This document shows positions 63,997-64,000 of a stretch of DNA of 64,000 bases, piece after piece (position 1 is the first letter of the stretch; each line of letters starts with the position of its first letter). Source of the DNA: Rhodothermales bacterium (lineage in GTDB: Bacteria > Bacteroidota > Rhodothermia > Rhodothermales > Bin80); assembly GCA_028278205.1 (NCBI GenBank), contig JANQES010000110.1, positions 62,001-126,000 on the forward strand, in the 5' to 3' direction. The notes below the pieces were generated by a model, which worked only from the letters and a program-made list of their open reading frames with translations, was not told the origin of the DNA and searched no databases. The position numbers and the translations under genes are program-made.

Positions 63997-64000
63997 GCAG

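Overview
The window is 64 kb of GC-rich bacterial chromosome without rRNA, tRNA, prophage, insertion sequence or CRISPR array that I can recognise. A TonB-dependent receptor with a carboxypeptidase-like plug extension, coupled to a DUF4249 lipoprotein, together with many Tat and lipoprotein signals, points to the Bacteroidota/Rhodothermota side of the tree. The planctomycete-type cytochrome genes (PSCyt1-DUF1549-LamG-DUF1553 and DUF1501) fit a marine or freshwater heterotroph such as a Rhodothermales-like organism. The lineage is inferred from gene content only.

Layout. 0-18 kb: three paralogous PSD1 (DUF1549/DUF1553) plus DUF1501 gene pairs on the minus strand, interrupted by a plus-strand island (9.4-12.5 kb) with a Tat-exported beta-propeller, a VapB-like antitoxin with a broken VapC, a DUF4442 thioesterase-like protein and an esterase. 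18-21 kb: a two-gene unit of a NACHT-type NTPase with pentapeptide repeats and a membrane-anchored coiled-coil protein, possibly defensive. 21-24 kb: two tandem beta-lactamase-fold serine hydrolases. 24.5-33 kb (plus strand): an arginase-family pseudogene, PIG-L deacetylase, OMPDC-type decarboxylase, zinc-ribbon protein, zinc alcohol dehydrogenase, SDR, TIM-barrel isomerase, TolB-like/TPR protein and Kelch protein; this reads as carbohydrate catabolism. 33-44 kb: two nitrilases, an esterase, two more serine hydrolases, a YtcJ-type amidohydrolase, an M20 amidohydrolase and an AlkD-like protein. 44-48.5 kb (minus): HigA-like antitoxin, sodium:solute symporter with small subunit, RidA-like protein and M19 dipeptidase. 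48.5-56 kb: epimerase, DUF4249/TonB receptor pair, GIY-YIG nuclease coupled to an atypical Nramp-related transporter. 56-64 kb: TIM-barrel isomerase, DJ-1/PfpI, metallo-hydrolase, propeller-cupredoxin fusion, DUF1080 protein, and a KaiC-like ATPase with a membrane partner at the edge.

The most striking feature is not a gene. Nearly every gap holds an inverted-repeat element whose arms are built from imperfect tandem words of about 7-9 bases (for example TTTTGGAT, GGGATACG, GGGAGAG, GTCATGG, GTGTTTTA). At least eleven word families and about 27 copies are visible. They sit in gaps, inside operons, at start and stop codons, and twice in frame inside the 5' end of a lipoprotein gene. A four-helix-bundle gene lies between two arms of such an element, and a DUF559 endonuclease gene ends in codons made of repeat words. 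All three PSD1-DUF1501 junctions carry a different insertion of this kind. I regard this as the best candidate for an undescribed system in the window.
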